A stretch of 55,452 nt of DNA from Pseudolactococcus hodotermopsidis (GCF_011170085.1 NZ_BLLI01000007.1:1-55452); one strand, 5' to 3'; counted from the stretch's first letter, positions 37,535 to 46,771 are shown. The notes: generated by a model not told the origin, from the sequence alone. Numbers and translations: made by a program.

Positions 37535-37563
37535 TTGACAGACCGCTTAATAATTGATAGTAT
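37535..37563 (+). promoter_or_regulatory. Strong sigma-A promoter of a short RNA
   Basis: TTGACA at 37535-37540 and TAGTAT at 37558-37563 are separated by exactly 17 bases. Transcription should start near 37570. No protein start follows before the terminator at about 37670. Confidence 0.7.
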
Positions 37564-37569
37564 TAGATA

Positions 37570-37670
37570 TATAGAAATTTGTTTTAATCAAACCTGTTAT
37601 GATTAAAGCAAATCTCATTTGCCGACTAGGGTAACTCGCCGAAATTGACTCCGAGTACTCTAGTTTTTTT
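37570..37670 (+). ncRNA. Candidate small RNA or riboswitch-like leader
   Basis: About 100 nt between a strong promoter and a terminator in the 312-base gap after aroA. Stem 1 pairs 37577-37590 with 37600-37613 (14 bp including one G-U). The terminator stem pairs 37625-37638 with 37652-37664 (13 pairs, one bulged A, one G-U) and ends in seven Ts. The right arm of stem 1 (GCAAAT, 37608-37613) can instead pair with ATTTGC at 37617-37622, giving a possible structural switch. No open reading frame with a ribosome site is seen inside. It matches no riboswitch class I know. Confidence 0.5.
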
Positions 37671-37719
37671 GTTTCAATTGACTTATTTGACTATGATTCA
37701 AGAAAAATACGCTAAAATT

Positions 37720-37728
37720 TGGTATAAT
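37720..37728 (+). promoter_or_regulatory. Extended -10 promoter of trmL
   Basis: TGGTATAAT ends 9 bases before the trmL ATG. Transcription would begin about 2-3 bases before the start codon, giving a nearly leaderless message. Confidence 0.6.
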
Positions 37729-37737
37729 TTAACTACT

Positions 37738-38259
37738 ATGACAAATCACATTGCACTTTTTGAGCCAAGAATCCATTTTAATACTGGCAATATTGCCCGA
37801 ACTTGTGCGGCAACAAATACACATCTCCATCTCATTCGCCCTTTTGGTTTTGAGATTACTGACAAGCATCTCAAGCGCGCTGGGCTTGATTACTGGGACA
37901 AGGTTGACATCAGCTACCATGATGATTTGGCGACCTTTTTAGCCCTTGTTAATGCCAATCAGAACGCTAAATTGCACCTGATTACCAAATTCGCAGAACA
38001 TGATTACTCAGAAAATGGACTTTACACAGCTGATAAAGTTGACCATTATTTTTTATTTGGTAGAGAAGATACAGGCTTACCTGAGAGATTTATGCGAGAA
38101 AATCCCGAGAAAGCGCTGAGACTCCCCATGAATGATGCACATGTCAGAAGTCTGAATTTATCAAATGCAGCTGCCATTGTCATCTACGAATGCCTAAGAC
38201 AACAGCATTATCAAGGATTAGAGTTAGTCCATACTTATGAGAAAGATAAATTAAAATGA
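37738..38259 (+). CDS. trmL: tRNA (cytidine/uridine-34-2'-O)-methyltransferase
   Basis: A 173-residue SPOUT-class enzyme that methylates the wobble base of leucine tRNAs. It shows [23 protein letters not shown] at the start, [11 protein letters not shown] in the knot and [19 protein letters not shown] at the SAM site. The frame is open from 37645, but ATG 37738 matches the family N-terminus and lies just after the -10 box. It overlaps the phosphatase gene in ATGA. Confidence 0.92.
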   Translation: MTNHIALFEPRIHFNTGNIARTCAATNTHLHLIRPFGFEITDKHLKRAGLDYWDKVDISYHDDLATFLALVNANQNAKLHLITKFAEHDYSENGLYTADKVDHYFLFGREDTGLPERFMRENPEKALRLPMNDAHVRSLNLSNAAAIVIYECLRQQHYQGLELVHTYEKDKLK

Positions 38260-38870
38260 AATTATATTTTGTGCGCCATGGTAAAACTGAATGGAATCAA
38301 GAGCGCCGTTTACAAGGTATGACAGGCGACTCACCCTTGTTAGCAGAAGCTTTGATTGAAGTTGCTAAACTTGGCGACTATTTGGCAGATACGCCCTTTG
38401 ATGCCATTTTTTCAAGTCCGTCAAAGCGTGCAGTTGACACGGCAATGATTTTATCCAGACACAATCATCAACCACGGGAAATCATTAAGAAAACGGAGTT
38501 ATTTGAATGGAATCTCGGTACTTTTGAAGGCATGCTGATTGATGAAGCGCACCAGTTAGCACCTACAAATATGACTGCTTTTCGACATCATCCTGAGCAA
38601 TTTTGGGGCAATCCATTTGGTGCTGAAAATTTGACAGAAGTTTATCAACGCTTTAGTCATTTTATGACTTGGTTATCAACACAAGACTATGAAAACGTCT
38701 TGATTATTAGCCATGGTGCTTTTTTGTCTAGTTCGCTTAAACTTTTAACAGGTACACCGATTGGCGACTTGCGCCCTTTTGGTGTTGGCTTGGACAATAA
38801 TAGCTTGTCAATTGTTGATTATGACGGCGAAAATTACGTCTTAACAAATTGGAATGAAAAACATGGCTGA
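38256..38870 (+). CDS. Histidine phosphatase family protein (GpmB-like)
   Basis: A 204-residue member of the phosphoglycerate-mutase-like superfamily. [19 protein letters not shown] has the catalytic His and Arg, WNLGTFEGM the conserved Glu region and [10 protein letters not shown] the second His. Cofactor-independent phosphatase activity is more likely than mutase. It overlaps trmL by 4 bases and recD2 by 8 bases, forming one operon. Confidence 0.88.
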   Translation: MKLYFVRHGKTEWNQERRLQGMTGDSPLLAEALIEVAKLGDYLADTPFDAIFSSPSKRAVDTAMILSRHNHQPREIIKKTELFEWNLGTFEGMLIDEAHQLAPTNMTAFRHHPEQFWGNPFGAENLTEVYQRFSHFMTWLSTQDYENVLIISHGAFLSSSLKLLTGTPIGDLRPFGVGLDNNSLSIVDYDGENYVLTNWNEKHG

Positions 38871-41241
38871 ACAACTTTATTTTACAGGAACAATCCAAGC
38901 AATTTTTTTCAGCAATCCTAGCAATTTTTATAAGGTTATTCTGCTTGAGATTACAGATACTAATGCTGATTTTTCTGATGATGAAATCGTGGTTAATGGT
39001 ATTATTGGAGATGTTGTTGAAGGCGATTCTTACAAATTTTATGGCGAGTTGACCACTCATCCTAAATATGGCGAGCAGTTAAAAATTTCAACTTATGAGA
39101 AAAATGTGCCAACGTCTGGTGCGGGTTTGGTCAAATATTTATCTAGTGACCATTTTCCAGGTATTGGTAAAAAGACGGCTGAGAAAATTGTTGCTATTTT
39201 TCCAATTGAGACGATTGATCACATTTTAGATGAGCCTGAAAAGTTGGCTGGCGTTTTGTCTGCTGTAAAATTAAAGGCTTTTGTCACGTGTCTAGCTGAA
39301 AATCACGGTATGGAAAAAATTTTGTCGCGTCTTGCTAAGTATGAACTTGCAAGCAAGATAAATTTTCAGATTTATGACTTGTATAAGGAAAAAACACTTG
39401 ATATTATCAAGGAAAATCCTTATCAGCTTGTTTTTGACATCAAGGGTATTGGCTTTAAAAAAGCAGATAAAATTGCTGAGGAAGAGGGAATTTCAGCGAC
39501 CAGTGATGCACGTATTCGAGCTGGCGTGATTCATACCGTACTAACCAACTCGCTTGAAACTGGCGATACCTATATTGAAGCACGTGATTTGCTTGAAAAG
39601 ACGATTTTTCTCTTAGAATCATCGCGAAATGTTGAAATTTTAGCTGATCAAGTTGTTGAAAATATCAATTTTCTTTTGTCAGATGCCAAAATTCAGCAAG
39701 ATGAGACAAAAATATTTGAAAATTCACTCTATTTTGCAGAAGAGGGCATTTATAAAAGTCTTAATAAACTGACAACTCGTGTTGCTGATAAGGTTGACCA
39801 AGCAAAATTTGATAAAATCATCTCAGAAGTTGAAACAGAACTTGCCATTTCTTATGACGCTTTACAAAAAGATGCCATCCAAAAAGCATTAACCAATCAA
39901 TTTTTTATCCTAACTGGTGGTCCAGGGACTGGTAAAACAACTGTTATCACGGGTATTATCAGAGCTTATGCGATTTTGAATAAACTTGATTTAAATCCTG
40001 ACAATTATACAGATGATGTTTTTCCAATCGTTCAAGTTGCGCCAACTGGACGTGCAGCAAGACGAATGAATGAATTGACTGGCTTACCTGCAGCAACGAT
40101 ACATCGCCAACTTGGCTTGACTAATTCTGATAACCTTGATGATGATTGGGGGAATGAGTTTGCGGGTTCACTCTTGATTGTGGACGAGTTTTCGATGGTT
40201 GATACTTGGTTGGCTAATAAATTATTTGCCGCAATTCCGCCATCAATGAAAGTGATTTTAGTCGGGGATAGTGACCAGTTACCCTCTGTTGGTCCTGGTC
40301 AAGTTTTTGCGGACTTGTTGAAAATTTCAGATTTTGCAACAGTCAAATTAGATAAAATTTTTCGTCAAGGGGAAGATTCCACGATTACCAATCTGGCACA
40401 TGCTATCAAAAATGGGCAATTGCCAGCAGATTTTACGGCTAAAAAGCCTGATCGTTCTTACTTTGAAAGCAATGCGGCAGCTATTCCAGCCTACATTGAG
40501 CAGATTGCAAGTGCTTGGTTGAAACGTGGCAACAATCCTTTTGATTTGCAAGTTCTGATTCCCATGTACAAAGGGTTTGCGGGCATTAATAATGTTAATA
40601 AAATTTTGCAAAATCTTTTTAATCCTTTAAATGATAGATTAGAATTTCGCTTTCAGGAAACGATTTTCCGAAAAGGCGACAAGGTGCTACACTTGGTCAA
40701 TGAAGCAGCACTAGACGTTTTTAATGGCGATATTGGCGAGATTATGGATCTTATCCCCGCCAAATATAGCGACTCCAAGCAAGATGAGATGATTATGAGT
40801 TTTGATGGTAATGAGGTCAACTATCCGCGTGGCGAGTGGTATAAAATCACCCTTGCCTATGCCATGTCGATTCATAAATCACAAGGAAGCGAATTTCCGA
40901 GCGTTATCGTACCTATGGTTTCTAGCTATACGCGCATGCTAGAGCGCAATCTCCTCTACACGGCCATTACGCGCGCCAAGCAATCACTGATTTTGCTTGG
41001 CGAAATGCACAGTTTTCAGACTGCTGTTGCACGGCAAGGTGCTAACCGCAAGACTTTTTTGATTGAGCGCTTTGGTCTTGTTGAAAATGATGTTCAGAAA
41101 ACTGAAAATCTTACGATTGCAGAAGTCGATTCACTTGAAACATCTGATAATTATATCTTAACAGCAGATAATTATCAAGCAATTAACCCGATGATTGGTC
41201 TCACGGAAAAAGATTTTATCATATTTAATAGAAAAAGATAA
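38863..41241 (+). CDS. recD2: RecD2-family ATP-dependent 5'-3' DNA helicase
   Basis: A 792-residue SF1B helicase working without RecBC. The N-terminal OB-like region (YFTGTIQAIFFSNPSNFYKV) is followed by helix-hairpin-helix repeats (FPGIGKKTAEKI, FDIKGIGFKKADKI), then motif I GGPGTGKTT, motif II LLIVDEFSM, motif III GDSDQLPSVGPG and the C-terminal TAITRAKQSLILLG. ATG 38863 (MAEQLYF) is preferred over 38854 because GGA at 38851 then has better spacing. It acts in DNA repair and replication-fork maintenance. Confidence 0.92.
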   Translation: MAEQLYFTGTIQAIFFSNPSNFYKVILLEITDTNADFSDDEIVVNGIIGDVVEGDSYKFYGELTTHPKYGEQLKISTYEKNVPTSGAGLVKYLSSDHFPGIGKKTAEKIVAIFPIETIDHILDEPEKLAGVLSAVKLKAFVTCLAENHGMEKILSRLAKYELASKINFQIYDLYKEKTLDIIKENPYQLVFDIKGIGFKKADKIAEEEGISATSDARIRAGVIHTVLTNSLETGDTYIEARDLLEKTIFLLESSRNVEILADQVVENINFLLSDAKIQQDETKIFENSLYFAEEGIYKSLNKLTTRVADKVDQAKFDKIISEVETELAISYDALQKDAIQKALTNQFFILTGGPGTGKTTVITGIIRAYAILNKLDLNPDNYTDDVFPIVQVAPTGRAARRMNELTGLPAATIHRQLGLTNSDNLDDDWGNEFAGSLLIVDEFSMVDTWLANKLFAAIPPSMKVILVGDSDQLPSVGPGQVFADLLKISDFATVKLDKIFRQGEDSTITNLAHAIKNGQLPADFTAKKPDRSYFESNAAAIPAYIEQIASAWLKRGNNPFDLQVLIPMYKGFAGINNVNKILQNLFNPLNDRLEFRFQETIFRKGDKVLHLVNEAALDVFNGDIGEIMDLIPAKYSDSKQDEMIMSFDGNEVNYPRGEWYKITLAYAMSIHKSQGSEFPSVIVPMVSSYTRMLERNLLYTAITRAKQSLILLGEMHSFQTAVARQGANRKTFLIERFGLVENDVQKTENLTIAEVDSLETSDNYILTADNYQAINPMIGLTEKDFIIFNRKR

Positions 41242-41248
41242 GCCATTT

Positions 41249-41860
41249 ATGTCAAAAGATTATGAAAAATTATCTGAAAATTATTATAATACCCATGCTA
41301 AGAAATTTGAGGATTCCTTTGATGGCTTCTTATCAGGCTTTTTTAAGCGTTATATCGTCAAACAGCTTGATATTCCTGATGGTTCACGAGTTTTAGATGT
41401 TGGATCAGCAACTGGTAAACTTTTGACGCTATTATCTGAAAAGTCTGATTTCGATGGTTTTGGACTTGATATTTCTTCTGAAATGACAAAATTAGCACAG
41501 GCAACTTATCCCAAATTTGAGTTTGTAACAGGTTCAGCTATGCAGTTGCCATTTGAAAATCAGAGCTTTGATGTGATTGTTTGTTCAGCTTCATTTCATC
41601 ATTTTCCAAATCCTGAGACATTTCTTGCAGAAGTGATGAGAACATTAAGCGTTGGCGGAAAATTAGTCATAGCTGAAATTAGATTGCCAATTTTTCGACA
41701 ATTTTATAATTGGTATCTTGCCCAATTTTCAAAGGAGGGCGATGTCAAAGTTTACGATTTTGACGAACTAGCCACTTTACTTGAAAAAGCAGGTTTTGTT
41801 TTGATAAAAGGACAAAAACATTGGCAAATTCAATATTTTCAAGCACATAAAAAAGCCTGA
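41249..41860 (+). CDS. SAM-dependent methyltransferase (Methyltransf_11)
   Basis: A 203-residue class I methyltransferase. RVLDVGSATGKLLTLL is the SAM loop, GFGLDISSEM the acidic strand end and FDVIVCSASFHHFPNPETFLAEV the catalytic region. It resembles UbiE-type small-molecule methylases; the substrate is unknown. The ATG at 41249 follows the recD2 stop by 7 bases with a weak ribosome site. Its stop codon lies in the left arm of a terminator. Confidence 0.8.
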   Translation: MSKDYEKLSENYYNTHAKKFEDSFDGFLSGFFKRYIVKQLDIPDGSRVLDVGSATGKLLTLLSEKSDFDGFGLDISSEMTKLAQATYPKFEFVTGSAMQLPFENQSFDVIVCSASFHHFPNPETFLAEVMRTLSVGGKLVIAEIRLPIFRQFYNWYLAQFSKEGDVKVYDFDELATLLEKAGFVLIKGQKHWQIQYFQAHKKA

Positions 41861-41880
41861 CGAATTTAATCAGGCTTTTA
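41851..41880. terminator. Bidirectional terminator shared with pgl
   Basis: AAAAGCCTGA pairs with TCAGGCTTTT around a nine-base loop. It ends the methyltransferase transcript and, on the other strand, the pgl transcript. Confidence 0.85.
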
Positions 41881-41882
41881 AG

Positions 41883-42893
41883 TTATTTCACGTAAACACA
41901 AACTGCCTCAGGAACAACGAAATCATGTTGAATTTCACTCAAAAGCCCTGTGTTTGAGTCGCGGAAGAAAGTTGTCACATTATCAGAATCTTGGTGTGGT
42001 GCAATCAAAACGTTTTCGTCAGAAGATAGGATGAAGTCACGTGGCATTTTACCATTTGTTGGCGCAAGTTGACTCAATTCTAACATGCCATCAGCACCGA
42101 TTTTGTAAACGACGATTGAATCGTGTCCACGATTTGAACCATAAACGAATTTACCGTCAGATGAGACACGAATCGCTGCCGTTCCGTTAAATGCTGTCCA
42201 ATCTTTTGGTAATGTCGAGATTGTTTGAAAGAGAGAAAAACGCCCAACACCTTCGTAAAGTAACACTTCAATCGTGCTATTTAATTCATTCATCAGATAA
42301 GCAAATTTTTCTGTTGGATGAAAAGCAATATGACGCGGACCAGCACCAAGAGCAGTAGTGTAAGTCGCAAGTTTCGTGAGTTTGCCGTCAGCTGTCACAT
42401 CATAAGTAATCACTTCATCAGTACCAAGATCACAAGTTACCAAGTATTTATCAGGTGTTAAGTCAGTGAAATGAACATGCGGTGTTGCTTGATTTTCATG
42501 TGGTCCACTACCTGTGTGAACATCTTTGTCAGCAAGGGTCAGCGAACCGTCAGTCGCGCGTTTATAGACCAAAACCTCCCCTTTATGGTAATTTGCACCA
42601 TAAACGAGGTCGCGCGCCTCGTCAACCGCCACATAGCACAGCGGTGCGCCAGCTTCGACAACGTGGTTAAGGAGTTTGCTATCAGTATCAAAAGCTGCAA
42701 TACCACCCTCACCATTTTCAGCGCCAACAGTATAGAGATGCCCCGCTTTGTCGAAAGTCAAGTAAGTTGGATTTGACTCTTTGGCAACCAATTCAAGGTT
42801 GCTTAGAAGTCCTGTTTTCATGTCTAAATTAGCACGATAAACGCCTTCAGAAGTTTTTTTAGTGTAAGTCCCAAAATAAAGTGTGTCTGTCAA
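41883..42893 (-). CDS. pgl: 6-phosphogluconolactonase, beta-propeller (YkgB/YbhE) type
   Basis: A 336-residue seven-bladed propeller lactonase acting in the oxidative pentose phosphate pathway. FGTYTKKTSEGVY, HVHFTDLTPDKYLVTCDLG, GPRHIAFHPTEKFAYLMNELNSTI and YGSNRGHDSIVVY are family signatures. The start is TTG at 42893 (giving TDTLYFGTYTKK), with AAAGGAT eight bases upstream. The frame opens 13 codons earlier at another TTG without a ribosome site. It is convergent with the methyltransferase gene. Confidence 0.88.
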   Translation of the reverse strand: MTDTLYFGTYTKKTSEGVYRANLDMKTGLLSNLELVAKESNPTYLTFDKAGHLYTVGAENGEGGIAAFDTDSKLLNHVVEAGAPLCYVAVDEARDLVYGANYHKGEVLVYKRATDGSLTLADKDVHTGSGPHENQATPHVHFTDLTPDKYLVTCDLGTDEVITYDVTADGKLTKLATYTTALGAGPRHIAFHPTEKFAYLMNELNSTIEVLLYEGVGRFSLFQTISTLPKDWTAFNGTAAIRVSSDGKFVYGSNRGHDSIVVYKIGADGMLELSQLAPTNGKMPRDFILSSDENVLIAPHQDSDNVTTFFRDSNTGLLSEIQHDFVVPEAVCVYVK

Positions 42894-42923
42894 AATAGAA
42901 TCATCCTTTTCAAATAGTATCGT

Positions 42924-42979
42924 CTCGAACAAATCGAGATATTTTTTGTGCTTGTTTCGAGCATACTACCATTTTACCA
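42924..42979 (-). promoter_or_regulatory. pgl promoter and leader with CTCGA repeats
   Basis: On the minus strand TGGTAAAAT (42971-42979) is an extended -10 element. The leader of about 70 bases contains CTCGA twice and its complement TCGAG, including the close inverted pair at 42924-42938. These could form a leader hairpin. Confidence 0.4.
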
Positions 42980-43127
42980 TAAAATTAGCTGTTATTGTAA
43001 AATAGGTATCATTTAAAAGATAAGTTAAACTACAATTTTTATTTACCAATTTAAACAGTCATTTGTGATATAATGAACTTATAGTCATCTTTTTTGACGT
43101 AAAAGTAGTGAGGTTAGTAAATAAAGT

Positions 43128-44276
43128 ATGAATATGAACGAAAAAAATAATTTTAAAAATTCTTGGTTTTTCAGATGGGTTATTGACAATAAAATCGCAA
43201 CAGGTTTTGCGGTTATTTTGTTGTTTTTGCTGAATTTGCTTTTGCTGACAAAGCTGAGTTTTATGTTTCAGCCAATTGCCGATTTTTTGGGTGTGATTAT
43301 GTTGCCAATTGTACTTGCAGCGATTTTTTATTACATACTCAATCCAATTGTTGACTTTTTTGAGACACATAAAATCAAACGTGTCATTACGATTACGCTC
43401 TTGTTTGCCATTATCTTGGCATTGATTATCTGGGGTGTTGCGGTTGCGATTCCAAATGTTGCCACACAAATTGAGAAATTTGCAGCGAATTTTCCAGAAT
43501 ATGTTGAAACGGGTGAAAAACATATCACGAAACTTTTGCAGGACGAGCGTTTTAGACAGTTTAGACCGCAAATTGAAACGACAGTAACCAATTTGTCAGA
43601 TAGTTTGATTGATCTTTTCAAAAATTTCTCAACAAATCTAGTCAATGGAACGAGTTCTTTTGTTTCAACAGCAACAAGTGTGATTATTTCAGTTCTGATT
43701 TTCCCATTTATCTTATTTTATCTCTTGCGTGATGGTAAAAATCTCAATACATATATTACAAATGCTTTGCCAAACGCTTGGCGCAATGATACGTCAACTG
43801 TTCTGACACAGGTCAATTCGCAGCTATCTAGCTATGTTCGTGGTCAGATTATTGTGGCAATTACCGTTGCCTTTATGTTCTCAATCATGTTTTCGATTAT
43901 TGGGCTGAAATATGCGATTGTTATCGGCGTTTCGGCTGGCTTTCTAAACCTGATTCCCTATCTTGGCTCATTTTTAGCCATGATTCCCGCGATTATCATT
44001 GGCTTGGTTGCAGGACCAATCATGCTCCTTAAAGTTATCATTGTCTTTATCATTGAGCAAACGATTGAAGGGCGTTTCGTTAGCCCGCTCGTCCTTGGTA
44101 GCAAGCTCAACATTCATCCGATTACAATTTTGCTCGTTTTATTAACATCAGGTAAGATTTTCGGCGTTTGGGGTGTTCTCGTCGGCATTCCCGTCTATGC
44201 GTCAGCTAAAGTAATTATCGTTTATTTTTATAAATGGTATCGAAAAATTTCTCGGCTTTATGAAGATGAGGAATGA
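43128..44276 (+). CDS. AI-2E family membrane transporter
   Basis: A 382-residue protein with about eight membrane segments and a large central outside loop, as in the AI-2E/PerM family. Conserved features are FPFILFYLLRDGKN near residue 195 and NLIPYLGSFLAMIPAIIIGLVAGP near 275, followed by the EQTIEGRFVSPLVLGSKLNIHP signature. Family members export signals or act as ion antiporters; no substrate is implied here. An extended -10 box (TGATATAAT) lies at 43066-43074, about 55 bases upstream. Confidence 0.85.
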   Translation: MNMNEKNNFKNSWFFRWVIDNKIATGFAVILLFLLNLLLLTKLSFMFQPIADFLGVIMLPIVLAAIFYYILNPIVDFFETHKIKRVITITLLFAIILALIIWGVAVAIPNVATQIEKFAANFPEYVETGEKHITKLLQDERFRQFRPQIETTVTNLSDSLIDLFKNFSTNLVNGTSSFVSTATSVIISVLIFPFILFYLLRDGKNLNTYITNALPNAWRNDTSTVLTQVNSQLSSYVRGQIIVAITVAFMFSIMFSIIGLKYAIVIGVSAGFLNLIPYLGSFLAMIPAIIIGLVAGPIMLLKVIIVFIIEQTIEGRFVSPLVLGSKLNIHPITILLVLLTSGKIFGVWGVLVGIPVYASAKVIIVYFYKWYRKISRLYEDEE

Positions 44277-44425
44277 CAAAAGAAATTTTTGAAATTTTAA
44301 CATCGCAAAAATTTCAAATTGATAATAATGATATTGCAATTAATAAATGGCATCAAGCTATATTCCAACATCATTTGATGCGAAGTACAATAAATAGAAT
44401 TAACGTGTTCGGAAAAATGCTTTGA
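44273..44425 (+). CDS. Small open frame after the AI-2E gene
   Basis: A 50-residue frame (MTKEIFEILTSQKFQIDNND...) whose ATG overlaps the AI-2E stop in ATGA, with GAGGA at the correct distance. It ends 2 bases before the 3' end of xerS on the other strand. It may be a short coupled gene or the truncated start of a lost gene. No domain is recognised. Confidence 0.35.
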   Translation: MTKEIFEILTSQKFQIDNNDIAINKWHQAIFQHHLMRSTINRINVFGKML

Positions 44426-44426
44426 A

Positions 44427-45497
44427 CTATAGTTTGTCCAAAGCATCCTTTTGCTCTTCATTAACAATGTGTGTGTAAAGGTCAGTTACCTGAGTAGAGG
44501 CGTGACCGAGTTGATGACTGACCAAAACTTGCGAATTTGTTTCAGCGTATAGTCTTGTCGCCAATGTATGGCGTAATTTATGCGGTGTGACACGAATTTT
44601 AAAGACTTTTGAATATTTAGCAACCATTTTTTCAATACTAGAATTATCTATCCGATTTGCTTTACCTTTGTAAAGTGTCAGAAACAGCGCAGTTTCATGC
44701 TTTTCAGCATAATAACGTTTATCACGAATTGCTAAATAATTAACCAGATAAGATTTTGCAAATGATGCAATATTGACCGAATCACGCTTGCCACCTTTTC
44801 GTGTTACCTCAACAATCATTGTTCGTAAATTCAAATCTTTCAAGTCAATATTGACCGTTTCAGACAAACGAATACCAGAAGCTAAAATCAAGGCAATAAT
44901 CGCCAAATCTCGCTCTTTATTTCGTATAAAAGATGACATAGCACGATTGGACAACTTAATTTCATAGTCATTGTCGATAAAATCTAAAAATTCTTGTGTT
45001 TCATTGCCTAAAAATAGTTTATTTTTAATATTTTCCGCGCGCGCAGCAAGTGTTTCAGGTTTTGAGCGTGTTGCAACTTTCTTCATCACATTCCGATAGA
45101 AGTAGGGCTCACCATTTTCATTTTCAACTTCTTCGGTTAAATACTTGTAAAGACTTGAAAGCGCTGATAATGTTCGGTTTATCGTTGTTTGTGAGACGCC
45201 CTCTCGGTTAGAATGTGTGTTCATTCTCGGGCGCTCATGTAGGTATAAAATATAAGTTTCAAGGTCAGATTTTTTTAAGTTTTCTAATGTTTTTAAGGAA
45301 ATTTCAGACATTTTTTCAGCATTTGTGACATCAGCCTCTATCAGCCAGCTGAAAAATCGCTGATATTCTTTGAGATACTCATACAAAGTATTGAGGGAAT
45401 ATGGGACAGTTGACTTGGAGCGGTAATATTCGAGTACAAAGTTAGGCATAATAGCCTTCAAAGTCTCGATATTCTCAATTAAACGTTCTCTTTTCAT
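44427..45497 (-). CDS. xerS: Tyrosine recombinase XerS
   Basis: A 356-residue site-specific recombinase that resolves chromosome dimers at dif in streptococci and lactococci, replacing the XerC/XerD pair. The N-terminal SAM-like domain covers residues 1-150. The catalytic domain has [13 protein letters not shown] (Arg I), [11 protein letters not shown] (His-Arg) and [14 protein letters not shown] (His and the Tyr nucleophile). ATG 45497 gives the known [11 protein letters not shown] start; eight further codons upstream overlap the promoter. The dif site lies 30 bases upstream. Confidence 0.95.
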   Translation of the reverse strand: MKRERLIENIETLKAIMPNFVLEYYRSKSTVPYSLNTLYEYLKEYQRFFSWLIEADVTNAEKMSEISLKTLENLKKSDLETYILYLHERPRMNTHSNREGVSQTTINRTLSALSSLYKYLTEEVENENGEPYFYRNVMKKVATRSKPETLAARAENIKNKLFLGNETQEFLDFIDNDYEIKLSNRAMSSFIRNKERDLAIIALILASGIRLSETVNIDLKDLNLRTMIVEVTRKGGKRDSVNIASFAKSYLVNYLAIRDKRYYAEKHETALFLTLYKGKANRIDNSSIEKMVAKYSKVFKIRVTPHKLRHTLATRLYAETNSQVLVSHQLGHASTQVTDLYTHIVNEEQKDALDKL

Positions 45498-45503
45498 AGT
45501 AAT

Positions 45504-45532
45504 AGTATAAGGCATTTCCAAACATTTGTCAA
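45504..45532 (-). promoter_or_regulatory. xerS promoter overlapping dif
   Basis: On the minus strand TTGACA (45527-45532) and TATACT (45504-45509) are spaced by exactly 17 bases. The -35 hexamer is the end of the dif site, and the -10 ends six bases before the xerS ATG. XerS binding at dif should therefore affect its own transcription. Confidence 0.7.
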
Positions 45533-45557
45533 GAAAATTATAGTTTTTCGGAAAGAT
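45527..45557 (-). other. difSL chromosome dimer resolution site
   Basis: The 31-bp site reads on the minus strand ATCTTTCCGAAAAACTATAA, then TTTTCTTGACA. From memory it agrees with the difSL site of Lactococcus/Streptococcus, recognised by XerS. It is next to xerS, as in those genera, and marks the replication terminus. Confidence 0.88.
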
Positions 45558-45624
45558 GTTTGGGGATGGTTCCTATTTTAGGGAATTGAGTTTATAAGTT
45601 GACTAATAATTAGTTTGCCAATGT

Positions 45625-45650
45625 TTTTACATAACTAATATTATGTAAAA
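45625..45650. repeat. 26-bp palindrome, copy 1
   Basis: Perfect 10-bp arms TTTTACATAA and TTATGTAAAA around a six-base spacer. It lies in the 324-base gap between xerS and rplL, about 70 bases from dif. It is the first of four copies of the same palindrome in 6 kb. Confidence 0.7.
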
Positions 45651-45768
45651 TGAAATTTCTCAGACCACCCACGACAAACGCATGAAATGTAAAGTTTGTC
45701 TCAAAAAGACTTCTAGCTTGATTTCATAATTTTAAACGTATTTCCCCAACCCAATATAAGATAAAATC

Positions 45769-45803
45769 AAAAAACGCCCATTTTCAGCAAATGAACGTTT
45801 TTT
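45769..45803 (-). terminator. Terminator after rplL
   Basis: AAAAAACG (45769-45776) pairs with CGTTTTTT (45796-45803), with an inner CATTT/AAATG stem, and has a T run on the minus strand. It ends the rplJ-rplL transcript. Confidence 0.7.
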
Positions 45804-45821
45804 GTCATATAATCACAAAGA

Positions 45822-46184
45822 TTATTTAAGACCTGCTGAACCACCAGCAGCGCCGATAGCTTCAACGAGTGCTTCTGCATCAGCTTTTGAAATACCTTCT
45901 TTGATGATAACTGGTGCGCTATCAACAAGATCTTTAGCTTCTTTAAGGCCAAGACCAGTTGCCTCACGGACAGCTTTGATAGTTGCAACTTTTTTGTCGC
46001 CTGCTGATGTCAACTCAACGTCGAATTCAGTTTTTTCTTCAGCTGCAGCTGCAGGACCTGCTGCTGCTACTGGAGCTGCTGCAGATACGTCAAATTTTTC
46101 TTCAATTGCTTTTACAAGCTCAGAAAGTTCAAGAATAGTTGCTGTTTCAAGTTCAGCAACGATGTTTTCAATGTTCAATGCCAT
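45822..46184 (-). CDS. rplL: 50S ribosomal protein L7/L12
   Basis: A 120-residue stalk protein with the N-terminal dimerisation helix ([27 protein letters not shown]), the Ala/Gly-rich hinge (residues 33-50) and the conserved C-terminal domain [44 protein letters not shown] lies just upstream. It recruits translation factors. It follows rplJ by 83 bases. Confidence 0.97.
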   Translation of the reverse strand: MALNIENIVAELETATILELSELVKAIEEKFDVSAAAPVAAAGPAAAAEEKTEFDVELTSAGDKKVATIKAVREATGLGLKEAKDLVDSAPVIIKEGISKADAEALVEAIGAAGGSAGLK

Positions 46185-46267
46185 TGTTGGAATCTCCTTA
46201 GATTTTTTAGTTTAATGTGCAAGAATTAAGCGACTTGCGCGCATTTTTTAGATGAAGAGATAGCAAT

Positions 46268-46771
46268 TTAAGCAGCATCTTCTTCTGCTTTGTCGGCAAC
46301 AGCTTTGACAGCGTAGGCAACATTGCGAACTGGCGCTTGAAGTACTGAAAGGAGCATAGAAAGCAATCCTTCACGTGATGGTAATGATGCGATGGCAGCA
46401 ATTTCTTCTTTAGAAGCAACTTTGCCTTCGATAACACCAGCCTTAACTTCGAGTGCGTCAGCTGTTTTAGCGAAATCTGCTAAGATTTTCGCTGGTGCAA
46501 TCGCATCTTCATTTGAAAAGGCAATAGCAGATGGCCCTACGAATTGTTCCGTAAGTTCTGCGTAACCAGCTTTCTCAGCAGCACGACGCAAGATTGAGTT
46601 TTTGATAACTTTGAACTCAACGCCAGCCTCACGTAATTGTTTACGCAATTCAGTGTCTTGTCCAACTGTCAACCCACGAGAATCGGCGATAACGATACTA
46701 GATGCGTCCGCAAATTTTTGGGCAACAACGTCAACTAACTCAGCTTTTTTAGCGATAATAGCTTCACTCAT
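46268..46771 (-). CDS. rplJ: 50S ribosomal protein L10
   Basis: A 167-residue protein that anchors L7/L12 dimers to the ribosome. It starts [20 protein letters not shown] and has the family [30 protein letters not shown] region. ATG 46771 follows GAGGAGGAAAAT; the frame upstream is leader RNA. Expression should be controlled by L10-L12 binding to the leader. Confidence 0.96.
   Translation of the reverse strand: MSEAIIAKKAELVDVVAQKFADASSIVIADSRGLTVGQDTELRKQLREAGVEFKVIKNSILRRAAEKAGYAELTEQFVGPSAIAFSNEDAIAPAKILADFAKTADALEVKAGVIEGKVASKEEIAAIASLPSREGLLSMLLSVLQAPVRNVAYAVKAVADKAEEDAA

Noticed and set aside
37570-37670. T-box or known riboswitch
   Set aside because: The T-box AGGGTGG-type core is absent and no aminoacyl gene follows. 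No other riboswitch core that I know fits.
37645-37737. Upstream start of trmL
   Set aside because: The extra residues cover the promoter region and do not fit the TrmL N-terminus.
45625-45650. Palindrome as a rho-independent terminator of xerS or rplL
   Set aside because: The stem is AT-rich, has no separate T tail, repeats elsewhere including inside scpA, and a better rplL terminator lies at 45769-45803.
45802-46215. 137-codon frame opposite rplL
   Set aside because: It is an antisense shadow of the biased L7/L12 codons (Ala/Ser-rich) with no ribosome site.
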